From positions 1,426,001-1,490,000 of the forward strand of contig NC_014391.1 of NCBI RefSeq assembly GCF_000145235.1: 64,000 nt of DNA. Direction: 5' to 3'. The position numbers and the translations under genes were made by a program. Source of the DNA: Micromonospora aurantiaca ATCC 27029. Lineage in GTDB: Bacteria > Actinomycetota > Actinomycetes > Mycobacteriales > Micromonosporaceae. Positions 1 through 9,561 of the stretch are shown piece after piece. The notes below the pieces were generated by a model. The model made no database searches. It was given only the letters and a program-made list of their open reading frames with translations, and was not told the origin of the DNA. The stretch's first letter is position 1, and each line of letters opens with the position of its first letter.

Positions 1-654
1 GCCCGGGTGGCGCCGCTGGCCGCCGGGGAGCCCGCCGCCCGGGCCCGGCTGCGGGCCGCGATGCGCGCCTTCCACGGCGTGGCGCTCGCGCCCTACTGGT
101 CGGAGATCGAGGGCGCGGTACGGGCCGACCGGGCGGTACGCGGCCACACGCTGGCGGCCGGCGGCCTCGACCGGGTGTTGCGCGATCTCAGCCCGTACCT
201 GGCCTGGGCCGAGACGGGGGAGCACTACGCGCTGTCCTACCGGTGCGCGGTCGCCGACGATGTCGAGGTGGCCGCGGGCGGCCGGGGCCTGACCCTGCTG
301 CCCTGTCATCTCGCCCCGCAGCCCTACCTGCTGGCGGACCCGGGCGGCCCGCTGGTGCTGGTCTACCCGATCCGGCCGGGGCGGCGTGAGCTGGGGGCCG
401 GGGCGCCACTGGCCGACCTGCTCGGGCGGACCCGGGCGGCCGTGCTGGCGGCGACCGCCGACGCTCCCGGCACCTCCCAGCTGGCCCGCCGGGTCGGCGT
501 CTCCGCGGCCACCGCCAGCGAGCACGCGGCGACCCTGCGGGCCGCCGGGTTGATCACCACGCGGCGGGACGGCGCGGGGGTGCGGCACTGCCTCACCCCG
601 CTGGGCGAGCAGGTGCTGCGGGCGGGCGGCCCGGCAGGGGTCAGGCCCCGGTGA
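1..654 (+). CDS. ArsR-type winged-helix transcriptional regulator (5' truncated by window edge)
   Basis: The reading frame is open to the left edge, so the true start is probably outside the window; the first in-frame GTG is at 7. The last ~65 residues form a winged helix-turn-helix (TSQLARRVGVSAATASEHAATLR followed by an AGLITTRRDG wing), as in ArsR/SmtB proteins. The preceding ~140 residues look like the poorly characterised N-terminal domain of long actinobacterial ArsR-like regulators. No metal-binding Cys cluster is visible, so the ligand is unknown. Its stop overlaps the 3' end of the convergent broken DinB-type gene by about 14 nt. It could be autoregulatory, but its promoter is not in view. 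Confidence 0.75.
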   Translation, partial: ARVAPLAAGEPAARARLRAAMRAFHGVALAPYWSEIEGAVRADRAVRGHTLAAGGLDRVLRDLSPYLAWAETGEHYALSYRCAVADDVEVAAGGRGLTLLPCHLAPQPYLLADPGGPLVLVYPIRPGRRELGAGAPLADLLGRTRAAVLAATADAPGTSQLARRVGVSAATASEHAATLRAAGLITTRRDGAGVRHCLTPLGEQVLRAGGPAGVRPR

Positions 655-1038
655 CGCCGTCGATACGCTCGCGGATCAGGTCGGCGTGGCCGTTGTGCCG
701 GGCGTACTCCTCGATCATGTGCATGTAGACCCAGCGGACGCTCATCGTCCGAGTCTCGGCGGTGCCGTCCCGGCGGGGGCGCCGGAAGGTCTGATCCAGG
801 GAGAGGGTGGCGGCGGCCTGCCGGGCGGCGGCGACCTCGGCGAGGTAGGTGGCGAAGGTCTGCTCCGGGTCGGCGTCGGCGACCGCGTTCAGGTCGGCGT
901 CCGGGTCTTCCTGGTCGTCGTAGAGGCCGGGTGCACCAGGGTGTCGCGGTGGTGGTCGAGCCAGCCTTCGAGCATGGTGCGCTCGTCGGCGACGTAGGGC
1001 TCGTGGCGGCGGTCGATCTCGGGTGCGGTCCAGGTCAT
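641..1038 (-). pseudogene. DinB / mycothiol-dependent transferase-like (DUF664), internal deletion with frameshift
   Basis: The start (MTWTAPEIDRRHEPYVADER) and end (WVYMHMIEEYARHNGHADL, then IRERIDGVTGA) match the termini of actinobacterial DinB-fold mycothiol-dependent enzymes of about 165-175 aa. The two parts lie in different frames. The first frame runs from 1038 to about 940, after DTLVH. The rest (LYDDQEDPDADLNAVADAD onward) is in another frame to the stop at 641. The usual middle of about 45 residues (typically beginning KCAGLT and ending near a VERGWFRR motif) is missing. The total of 398 nt is not a multiple of three. A deletion plus frameshift explains this better than two small genes. 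A local assembly error cannot be excluded. Confidence 0.7.
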
Positions 1039-1048
1039 GGGCGCAGAT

Positions 1049-1103
1049 GTTAAGAGGGGCCCCCTGTACAACGCGAGGCGTTAACAGGGGGCCCTTCCTT
1101 ACA
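1049..1103 (-). repeat. 55-nt double-palindrome element, copy A (terminator-like)
   Basis: Read on the minus strand it begins TGTAAGGAAGGGCCCCC and ends GGGGCCCCTCTTAAC: two GC-rich quasi-palindromic blocks around a short spacer. It lies directly after the uspA stop; the 13 bases TGAGGGTGTAAGG, counting from the stop codon, are identical to those after proS (copy B, 17464-17518). The third copy is at 45343-45397. Probable role: transcription terminator for uspA, read from sequence symmetry only. Confidence 0.75.
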
Positions 1104-1106
1104 CCC

Positions 1107-1595
1107 TCAGGGGACCACGACGACCGGCCAGCGGCCGGTGCGCACGAGCCGGGTGGCGACCGAGCCGACCAGCTTGTGCCCGGCCTGCTCCGAGGAGCCG
1201 ACCACCACCATGTCGGCCCGGTGCTCGTCGGCGGCCCGGCACAGCTCGGTGTAGGCGTCGCCGCGCCGGCACAGGAACGTCACCGGCAGGTCCAGTTCCT
1301 CGGCCCCGCGCCGGCACTCGGCACGCAGCTCGTCGGCCAGCTCGTCGTGGGTCTGCTGGACCGCCCCGGCCACCACGCCGGAGAGCATCGCGCTGTACGA
1401 GGCCGGCGAGCTGACGAACACCGCCACCAGCGTGGCGCCCTGCCGCCGGGCCAGGCCGGCGGCGTACGCGGCGGCGCGCATCGAGGTGCGGCTGCCGTCC
1501 ACGCCGACGAGCACGACCCGTGGCCCGTCCGTACCCCGTTCGTAGGGGAGCGGCCGGGTCTGCGGGCCGTACCGCTCGCGCTCCGCGGCGTCCAT
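1107..1595 (-). CDS. Universal stress protein, UspA family
   Basis: A 162-aa single-domain USP. The protein has the alpha/beta USP pattern: VVLVGVDGSRTSMRAAAYA after an N-terminal extension of about 25 residues, and the ATP-binding motif near the C-terminus (VVVGSSEQAGHKLVGSVATR, residues ~130-150, G-x2-G-x9-G-S type) ending in PVVVVP. ATP-binding USPs are cytoplasmic and respond to stress or growth arrest; the exact role here is unknown. The start ATG lies 2 nt downstream (in the minus direction) of the MFS exporter stop, so both are probably one transcript. The 3' end docks on a palindromic terminator-like element. Confidence 0.85.
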   Translation of the reverse strand: MDAAERERYGPQTRPLPYERGTDGPRVVLVGVDGSRTSMRAAAYAAGLARRQGATLVAVFVSSPASYSAMLSGVVAGAVQQTHDELADELRAECRRGAEELDLPVTFLCRRGDAYTELCRAADEHRADMVVVGSSEQAGHKLVGSVATRLVRTGRWPVVVVP

Positions 1596-1597
1596 CG

Positions 1598-3187
1598 TCA
1601 GTCCTTCGTTCCGGCGGGGACCGCCTCGGCCGTCTCCCGCCCGGCGGGGACCGGCTCGGCGTTGGAGCGGCGCAGCGGCACCTCCCGGATGAGGACCACC
1701 GCGACGAGGGCGAGCAGCCCGAACGGGGCGGCGGCCAGGAAGATGTCACCCGCGGCGTGCCCGTACGCGGCCTCGACCACTGTGCGGATCGGGCCGGGGA
1801 GCGTGTGTACGTCCGGCAGACCGCCGCCGCCCGGCCCGGAGGCCGGGATGCCGAGGCGGCTCAGGCCGTCGGCCATGTAGCCGGTGACCCGGTGGCCGAG
1901 CACGGCGCCGAGCGCGCTCACGCCGATCGCGCCGCCGAGGCTGCGGAAGAACGCCACCACCGAGCTGGCCGCGCCGAGCTCGTCCGGGCGGACCGTGTTC
2001 TGCACGGCCAGCACCAGGTTCTGCATGGACATGCCGACGCCGAGGCCGATCAGCGCCATGAAGACCGCGAGGTGCCAGTACGGGGTGTCGGCGCGCATGG
2101 TGCCCATCAGCGCGAAGCCGGCGGTGAGCAGCACCGAGCCGATGACCAGCCAGCTCTTCCAGCGGCCGGTGCTGGTGATGATCCGGCCGACCACTGTCGA
2201 GGAGACCAGCAGGCCGCCGATCATGGGCAGCGTCATCAGGCCGGACATGGTCGGGCTGGCGCCGCGGCTGATCTGGAAGTACTGCCCGAGGAACACCGAG
2301 GCGCCGAACATGCCGACGCCGACCGCGATGCTGGCGATCACGGCGAGCGTGATGGTGCGGTTGCGGAACAGGTGCGGCGGGATCATCGGGTCGGCGGCAC
2401 GCTTCTCGACCCGGGCCGCGAGCGCGCCGAGCAGCGCCGCGCCGGCCACCATCACACCGCTCTGCCAGGAGATCCAGTCGTACCGGTCACCGGCCAGGGT
2501 GATCCAGACCAGCAGCAGCGAGACGGCGGCGGTGATGAGCGTGGCGCCCCACCAGTCGATCTTCACCTCGCGCTTGACCACTGGTAGCCGCAGCGTTCGC
2601 TGGAGCACGATCAGGGCGAGCACGGCGAACGGCACGCCGACGTAGAAGCACCAGCGCCAGCCGAGCCAGGAGGTGTCCACGATGACGCCGCCGATGAGCG
2701 GGCCGCCGATGGTGCCGACGGCCATGACCGCGCCGAGGTAGCCGCTGTACCGGCCGCGCTCGCGCGGCGCGATCATCGTCGCCATGATCACCTGGGCGAG
2801 GGCGGTGAGGCCGCCCGCGCCGACGCCCTGCACCACCCGGCAGGCGATCAGCTCGCCGGTGGTCTGGGCCTGCCCGGCGAGCACCGAGCCCAGCACGAAG
2901 ACCACCAGGGAGAGCTGGACCAGCAGCTTCTTGCTGAACAGGTCGGAGAGCTTGCCCCAGATGGGCGTGGTCGCGGTGGTCGCCAGCAGCGTCGAGGTGA
3001 CCACCCAGGTGTACGCGGACTGACCGCCGCGCAGGTCGGTGATGATCCGCGGCAGCGCGTTGGAGACGACCGTGGAGGAGAGGATCGCGACGAACATGCC
3101 CAGCAGCAGGCCGGAGAGCGCCTCCAGGATCTGCCGGTGGGACATGTCGACGGCGGTCGCCCGTGCGGGCGCAGTCGCCTGAGTCAT
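1598..3187 (-). CDS. MFS multidrug exporter, DHA2 (14-TM, EmrB/QacA-like)
   Basis: 529 aa. Starts at ATG 3187 rather than the longer frame to 3259, because a GGAGG sits about 10 nt upstream and the protein then begins MTQATAPARATAVDMSHRQI before TM1 (ILEALSGLLLGMFVAILSST). Motif A-like GKLSDLFSKK follows TM2, and the length and roughly 14 hydrophobic segments fit the DHA2 proton-drug antiporters. The C-tail is hydrophilic (RRSNAEPVPAGRETAEAVPA). It lies downstream of the marR gene with twin palindromic operators between them, so it is probably repressed by MarR and induced by a drug-like ligand. Substrate cannot be read from sequence. Confidence 0.9.
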   Translation of the reverse strand: MTQATAPARATAVDMSHRQILEALSGLLLGMFVAILSSTVVSNALPRIITDLRGGQSAYTWVVTSTLLATTATTPIWGKLSDLFSKKLLVQLSLVVFVLGSVLAGQAQTTGELIACRVVQGVGAGGLTALAQVIMATMIAPRERGRYSGYLGAVMAVGTIGGPLIGGVIVDTSWLGWRWCFYVGVPFAVLALIVLQRTLRLPVVKREVKIDWWGATLITAAVSLLLVWITLAGDRYDWISWQSGVMVAGAALLGALAARVEKRAADPMIPPHLFRNRTITLAVIASIAVGVGMFGASVFLGQYFQISRGASPTMSGLMTLPMIGGLLVSSTVVGRIITSTGRWKSWLVIGSVLLTAGFALMGTMRADTPYWHLAVFMALIGLGVGMSMQNLVLAVQNTVRPDELGAASSVVAFFRSLGGAIGVSALGAVLGHRVTGYMADGLSRLGIPASGPGGGGLPDVHTLPGPIRTVVEAAYGHAAGDIFLAAAPFGLLALVAVVLIREVPLRRSNAEPVPAGRETAEAVPAGTKD

Positions 3188-3217
3188 CGTGGAGTGCCTC
3201 CGGAGCGGGGGAGAAAG

Positions 3218-3257
3218 GTTGCCTCGGGCAACCGTAGAAGCCGTTGCCTTGAGCAAC
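3218..3257 (-). promoter_or_regulatory. Twin MarR-type operators upstream of the MFS exporter
   Basis: Two 15-bp palindromes with consensus GTTGCCTyGrGCAAC at 3218-3232 and 3243-3257, 25 bp centre to centre. Spacing and symmetry are typical of sites bound by two MarR dimers on one face of DNA. They lie 31-70 nt upstream of the exporter start and between it and the marR 3' end. Confidence 0.7.
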
Positions 3258-3297
3258 AACTCGGGCCGGGCGCTGATTGTTCCCCCTGCCGGCGGGC

Positions 3298-3723
3298 TCA
3301 GAACGACTCGTTGAAGCGGTGCATCAGCCGGGCGAGGTCCGCCACGTCCTCTTTCGGCCAGCTTTCGAGCGAACGCCTTATCTGTCCGAGTCGCGCCGCC
3401 CGGGCCGCGTCGAACCGCCGGGTGCCCTCCTCGGTGAGGCTGAGCTGGGCCGCCCGCCGATCGGTCGGGTCCGGGTCGCGGCGGACCAGACCCAGCGCCT
3501 CCAGCCCGCCGATCTGGCGGCTCAGCGTGCCCTTGCCGATCCCCAGCTTCGCGGCCAGGTCGGTGAGCCGGATCGACCCGGAGCGGCGCAGCCAGAGGAG
3601 CAGGCCGTACGCGTTGGGCTCCAGGTTCGGGTGGACCTCGCGGGCGATCTCCCAGGACAGCGCCCGGCCGCGGCGCAGCAACGCGGTCAACTCGTGCTCC
3701 ACGGCGCGCAGCGTCTCGTCCAC
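3298..3723 (-). CDS. MarR family transcriptional regulator
   Basis: 141 aa, a full-length MarR dimer subunit. The winged helix covers residues ~50-105 (SIRLTDLAAKLGIGKGTLSR recognition region; RRDPDPTDRRAAQLSLTEEG wing with the conserved D-x-R-D/R-x3 signature). GTG start at 3723 is preceded at 7 nt by TACCCT on the minus strand (3730-3735), so the message is probably leaderless. Same strand as the exporter, with two operators in the 110-nt gap. Likely represses the exporter; ligand unknown. Confidence 0.9.
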   Translation of the reverse strand: MDETLRAVEHELTALLRRGRALSWEIAREVHPNLEPNAYGLLLWLRRSGSIRLTDLAAKLGIGKGTLSRQIGGLEALGLVRRDPDPTDRRAAQLSLTEEGTRRFDAARAARLGQIRRSLESWPKEDVADLARLMHRFNESF

Positions 3724-3736
3724 GCTCAGAGGGTAC

Positions 3737-5449
3737 TCAGTCCTCGTCGCTGAGTTGCTGTCGCGCCACCGGCCGCAGCTCGCCCTCGCTCGTCGTCCCC
3801 TCGATCACCACGGCGGCCCTGCGGCCCTGGTGCGTGAGCGTGGCCACCGCGTTCCCGAAGTAGGGCCCGGCCAGCTTCCGCCAGCGCACCGGCGGGCGGC
3901 GTACGCCGGCCGAGCGCGCCAGCGCCCGGGTCGCCCCGGCCGGGCCGGGATTCCAGCCCAGCGTCATCAGCGGGCGCATCGCGGCCGGCACCTGGTTGTG
4001 GATCGGCGAACACGTGAGCTGGTGCACGGGCGTACGGACGTTACGGTCGGCGAACCGGGCCCGGGCCACGTACGAGTGGTGCACGTCACCGGAGAGCACG
4101 CTGATCGACGCCGGTCGCGCGTACGCCGGCCCGGCGCCCACCCGTGCCCCGGTGCGCGGCGCGGTGCCGCTGCCCAGCCGCGCGAACAGCTCGCCCAGCG
4201 CCTCGAACGAGCGCCGGAACGCCCCCCAGTGCTCCAGGTCCAGTGCCCGGCGGATCTGCTCGGAGAGCCGGGCCACCCAGGGGCGGCCGGAGTCGGCCAG
4301 GCGCTCGTTCCACGCCTCGACGTGGTGGATGCCCGGCGGTAGCAGCCACGGCAGCGAGCTGCCCACCACCAGATGGTCGTAGGTGCCGTGCGCCTGATCG
4401 AGGAACCACGACCACTCGCCCGGCGGCAGCATCGCCCGGTTGCCCGGCAGGAGCACCCGGCTGGACCGGTTGTCCAGCATGACCAGGCGGGTGCGGCCCA
4501 GGTCCAGCGCGTAGCTCCACTGGTACTGCACGGCCCGCCAGCGCTCGGTGTCGTGCGCCAGGTCGGCCTCCTTGTCGACCCGCTCGCCGAACTCGTGCAG
4601 CACGCCGGTGGCGTCCTCGGCGGCGACCACCTTCGCGTACACCGGGTCGGCGGCGATCTCGTCCGGGCTGAGGTTGCCCAGGTGCTGGTAGACCCAGTAG
4701 GAGGCGAGGCCGCTGCGGATCCGCTCGGCCCACCACGGCTGCTCGCGCATGTCCGCGCGCCACGACTGCGAGGTGTTCCAGTCGTCGATCACCTCGTGGT
4801 CGTCGAAGATCATCACGCTCGGCACGGTGGAGAACAGCCAGCGGATCTCCGGGTCGCGCCACGACTCCAGGTAGAGCTTGGTGTACTCGTCGAAGCTCAC
4901 CACCTGCGTCGCCGGGGCGTCCTTCGGCCGCCGCCGGCGCCGCTTGAGCAGCCGCCGCACGGTCGGCGAGGTCTCGTCCGCGTACACCTGGTCGCCGAGC
5001 AGCACCAGCAGGTCGGGCAGCACGGCCTCGTCGGGCGCGGCCATCACCCGGCGGGCGTACGCGTCCAGCGCGTCAGGCGGCAGCTTCCGCGCGGTGGAGT
5101 GCTGGGTGGTCTCCCGGCACGAGCCGAACAGCAGCCGCACCGGCTGGTCGGCGTCGTCGAGCGCGCGGGTGCGGATCACGCTGGGTGGGAACGACGAGTC
5201 GGGCAGCGGCCACGCCACCTCGTCGTCGATCAGCACCTCGTACGTCGTGGCGCTGTCCGGGGTGAGCCCGCTCACCACGACGATCGCGTAGTGGTGGTCG
5301 TACGCGGAGAAGGTGGGTGCACTGCCGGTGGCGCCGTCCGCAGTGCGGACGGTGACCACGGCGGGCGAACTGGTCTCCACCCAGACGGTCGCCCGCGTGT
5401 CGACGACCCGGCGCAGCAACGGGCCGATGAGCAGGCGGGAACCGGGCAC
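3737..5449 (-). CDS. PhoD-like phosphodiesterase/alkaline phosphatase family protein
   Basis: 570 aa. The GTG at 5449 is chosen because it has GGAGGTGTGT just upstream and gives VPGSRLLIGPLLRRVVDTRA; the frame is open to 5578 but that part is Arg-rich and non-conserved. N-terminal fibronectin-like domain (ATVWVETSSPAVVTVRTADG), then a calcineurin-like metallophosphoesterase core of PhoD type: LLFGSCRETTQ, LLVLLGDQVYADE, IFDDHEVIDDWNTS and LSGDVHHSYVAR supply the metal ligands. No signal peptide or Tat motif is seen, unlike secreted PhoD, so it may be intracellular. Substrate is unknown. No PHO box was found upstream. Confidence 0.85.
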   Translation of the reverse strand: MPGSRLLIGPLLRRVVDTRATVWVETSSPAVVTVRTADGATGSAPTFSAYDHHYAIVVVSGLTPDSATTYEVLIDDEVAWPLPDSSFPPSVIRTRALDDADQPVRLLFGSCRETTQHSTARKLPPDALDAYARRVMAAPDEAVLPDLLVLLGDQVYADETSPTVRRLLKRRRRRPKDAPATQVVSFDEYTKLYLESWRDPEIRWLFSTVPSVMIFDDHEVIDDWNTSQSWRADMREQPWWAERIRSGLASYWVYQHLGNLSPDEIAADPVYAKVVAAEDATGVLHEFGERVDKEADLAHDTERWRAVQYQWSYALDLGRTRLVMLDNRSSRVLLPGNRAMLPPGEWSWFLDQAHGTYDHLVVGSSLPWLLPPGIHHVEAWNERLADSGRPWVARLSEQIRRALDLEHWGAFRRSFEALGELFARLGSGTAPRTGARVGAGPAYARPASISVLSGDVHHSYVARARFADRNVRTPVHQLTCSPIHNQVPAAMRPLMTLGWNPGPAGATRALARSAGVRRPPVRWRKLAGPYFGNAVATLTHQGRRAAVVIEGTTSEGELRPVARQQLSDED

Positions 5450-5595
5450 GACACACCTCCGACAAGATCGTTTCGGCTGTTCCCTACCCGGCCGGCGGTT
5501 GCGGTACGCCTTCCGGTGCGAGCGTACCCGCAGGTTGTTCGCGTGCCGAGGCGGTGAGTGGGACGCGGTCGTCGGCATCTGACAGGATTTCGGGC

Positions 5596-6786
5596 ATGAC
5601 GGAATACCTCCTCGTCGCTCTCGCCCTGCTCGGCGTGCTGATCATCGGCGGCCTGAGCCTCGTGGTGCCCCGGCTGCGCCGGCGCCCGCAGCCGCCGCTG
5701 CCGCGCACGGAGGTCGACACCCGGACGGAGGAGGACCTGGCCGGCCCGCCGGTCGAGGCCCCCGAGGCGGAACTCACCACCGGTGTGGTGGTGGAGGCGC
5801 CGCCGGCCCCTCCGGTCGAGGTGCCGCAGGTCGAGGTGCCGGAGCCGACCGCCGGCCGGCTGGTCCGGCTGCGCTCCCGGCTGTCCCGCTCGCAGAACGT
5901 CTTCGGCAAGGGCCTGCTCGGCCTGCTCAGCCGCGACCGGCTGGACGAGGACACCTGGGAGGAGATCGAGGACAGCCTGATCACCGCCGACGTCGGCATC
6001 GACGCCACCCGGGAGATCGTCGACCGGCTGCGCGAGCGGACCCGGGTGCTCGGCACCCGGACCGGGGAGGAGCTGCGGGCGCTGCTCGCCGCCGAGCTGG
6101 TGAACGCGCTCGACCCGGGCCTGGACCGCTCGCTGCGCACCGCGCCGAAGGAGGGCGTCCCGGCGGTGGTGCTCGTGGTCGGCGTCAACGGCGCCGGCAA
6201 GACCACCACCTGCGGCAAGATCGCCCGGGTGCTCGTCGCGGACGGCCGCAGCGTGCTGCTCGGCGCGGCCGACACGTTCCGGGCCGCCGCCGCCGACCAG
6301 CTGGAGACCTGGGGCGGCCGGGTGGGCGCCGAGACGGTCCGCGGGCCCGAGGCCGCCGACCCGGCCAGCGTCGCGTTCGACGCGGTCAAGCGCGGCATCG
6401 ACACCGGCGTCGACACCGTGCTCATCGACACCGCCGGCCGGCTCCAGAACAAGATCGGCCTGATGGACGAGCTGGGCAAGGTCAAGCGGGTCGTGGAGAA
6501 GCACGGCCCGATCGACGAGACGCTGCTGATCCTCGACGCCACCACCGGCCAGAACGGGCTGGAGCAGGCACGGGTCTTCACCGAGGCGGTCAACGTCACC
6601 GGCGTGGTGCTGACCAAGCTCGACGGCACCGCCAAGGGCGGCATCGTGATCGCCGTGCAGCGCAAGCTCGGCATCCCGGTCAAGCTCGTCGGCCTCGGCG
6701 AGGGCAAGGACGACCTGGCCCCGTTCGACCCGGCACAGTTCGTCGACGCGTTGCTCGGCACCGAGCCGCTCGCCCGGGACGCGTAG
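5596..6786 (+). CDS. ftsY: Signal recognition particle receptor FtsY
   Basis: 396 aa. Receptor for the SRP-ribosome complex at the inner membrane; its GTPase pairs with Ffh. An N-terminal hydrophobic helix (YLLVALALLGVLIIGGLSLV, residues 4-23) anchors it, followed by an acidic, Pro-rich A domain (~30-95), then NG domain: GVNGAGKTTT at ~196-205 (G1), ADTFRAAAADQL (G2), DTAGR at ~278 (G3), TKLDG at ~340 (G4) and the closing GLGEGKDDLAPFD. ATG 5596 chosen over 5554 because it starts at the TM helix. Lies upstream of the nitrogen operon and ffh in the order usual for actinomycetes. Confidence 0.96.
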   Translation: MTEYLLVALALLGVLIIGGLSLVVPRLRRRPQPPLPRTEVDTRTEEDLAGPPVEAPEAELTTGVVVEAPPAPPVEVPQVEVPEPTAGRLVRLRSRLSRSQNVFGKGLLGLLSRDRLDEDTWEEIEDSLITADVGIDATREIVDRLRERTRVLGTRTGEELRALLAAELVNALDPGLDRSLRTAPKEGVPAVVLVVGVNGAGKTTTCGKIARVLVADGRSVLLGAADTFRAAAADQLETWGGRVGAETVRGPEAADPASVAFDAVKRGIDTGVDTVLIDTAGRLQNKIGLMDELGKVKRVVEKHGPIDETLLILDATTGQNGLEQARVFTEAVNVTGVVLTKLDGTAKGGIVIAVQRKLGIPVKLVGLGEGKDDLAPFDPAQFVDALLGTEPLARDA

Positions 6787-6794
6787 CCTCTCCC

Positions 6795-7658
6795 GTGACG
6801 ACTGACGATCGCGCCTACGCGGGGTGGCGCGACCCCAGCCACCCGTCGCCACGCCTCGGGAGACCGTACGTGACTTCGCAGGAGATCCCGCTGCACGGCG
6901 GGAACGTGAGCACCGTGGTCCGTGTGGGAGACACGGTCCGGCGCAACGCCGGCCCGTGGACGCCCTCCGTGCACGCGCTGCTGCGCCACCTGGAGTACGT
7001 CGGATTCACCGGCGCGCCCCGGGCGCTCGGCATGGACGAGCGCAACCGGGAGGTCCTGTCGTACCTGGAGGGGGAGTGCGGGGAGTACCCGCTGGCCCCG
7101 CACTGGGTCACCGACGAGGCCCTGGTCACGGTGGCCACCATGCTGCGGATGTTCCACGACGCGCAGTACGGCTTCACCCCGCCGCCCGGCGCGGTCTGGC
7201 GCTCGTTCGGGCCGCCCCCGCCGGACACCGAGGTCATCTGCCACCACGACGCCGCGCCGCACAACGTGATCTGGCGGCCGGACGGCACGCTCGGGCTGAT
7301 CGACTTCGACCTCGCCTCGCCCGGCGCCCGCATCTACGACGTGGCGTACGCCGCCTGGACCTGGGTGCCGATCTTCTCCGACCGGGACTCGATCACGCTC
7401 GGCTGGAAGCACCCGGACCGGCCGCGCCGGCTGCGGCTGTTCGCCGACGCGTACGGGCTGATCCCGCGCGACCGGCACCGGCTCATCCGGACCATCCGCA
7501 AGCGCATCGTCGACCACGTCGAGGGCATCCGGCGGATGGCCGCCGCCGGTGAGCCGGCGTTCGTCCGGATCGTCCACAAGGGCCACCTGCGTCGGCCTAT
7601 GCGTGACCTGCGGCTGCTCGACTACGAGCGGCACCAGCTGGAGTACGCGCTGCGCTGA
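6795..7658 (+). CDS. Aminoglycoside phosphotransferase-like kinase (APH fold)
   Basis: 287 aa with GTG start 8 nt after ftsY, so probably co-transcribed. The fold is that of choline/aminoglycoside kinases: EIPLHGGNVSTVVRVGDTVRR as the N-lobe, catalytic loop HHDAAPHNVIWRPDG with the Asp and Asn, and the metal-binding IDFDLASPGARIYDVAYAAW. Members phosphorylate hydroxyls of varied small molecules and many are not resistance enzymes. No evidence here identifies the substrate. The housekeeping setting makes a metabolic or repair role at least as likely as antibiotic resistance. Confidence 0.8.
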   Translation: MTTDDRAYAGWRDPSHPSPRLGRPYVTSQEIPLHGGNVSTVVRVGDTVRRNAGPWTPSVHALLRHLEYVGFTGAPRALGMDERNREVLSYLEGECGEYPLAPHWVTDEALVTVATMLRMFHDAQYGFTPPPGAVWRSFGPPPPDTEVICHHDAAPHNVIWRPDGTLGLIDFDLASPGARIYDVAYAAWTWVPIFSDRDSITLGWKHPDRPRRLRLFADAYGLIPRDRHRLIRTIRKRIVDHVEGIRRMAAAGEPAFVRIVHKGHLRRPMRDLRLLDYERHQLEYALR

Positions 7659-7694
7659 GCAAGATCGGCGTTCTTCACACGCCGGAAACAACCC

Positions 7695-7733
7695 GTCACG
7701 CGTCGGAAATCGCGCGGTGTCGCTGAAGGAAAC
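7695..7733 (+). promoter_or_regulatory. GlnR-type nitrogen box upstream of amt
   Basis: Four 5-mers in the GlnR pattern: GTCAC (7695-7699), n6, GAAAT (7706-7710), n6, GTGTC (7717-7721), n7, GAAAC (7729-7733). The Streptomyces GlnR consensus is gTnAC-n6-GaAAC repeated. It lies 91 nt upstream of the amt start. In Streptomyces, GlnR activates amtB-glnK-glnD in nitrogen limitation through such a box; the same is inferred here. Confidence 0.7.
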
Positions 7734-7824
7734 AGCCGGCGACAAAGCTTCCGCGCAACCGGCTGACGGGCGATGCTGCCAGGTCTCAGTCGGAGGGAGG
7801 AATACGACAACGAGAGGAGGCAGC

Positions 7825-9544
<1,720 letters not shown>

Positions 9545-9561
9545 TCGCCGGACCCGCCGAC

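Noticed and set aside
6795..7658. Antibiotic resistance kinase
   Set aside because: APH fold alone does not show resistance; the gene sits in a housekeeping operon with ftsY.
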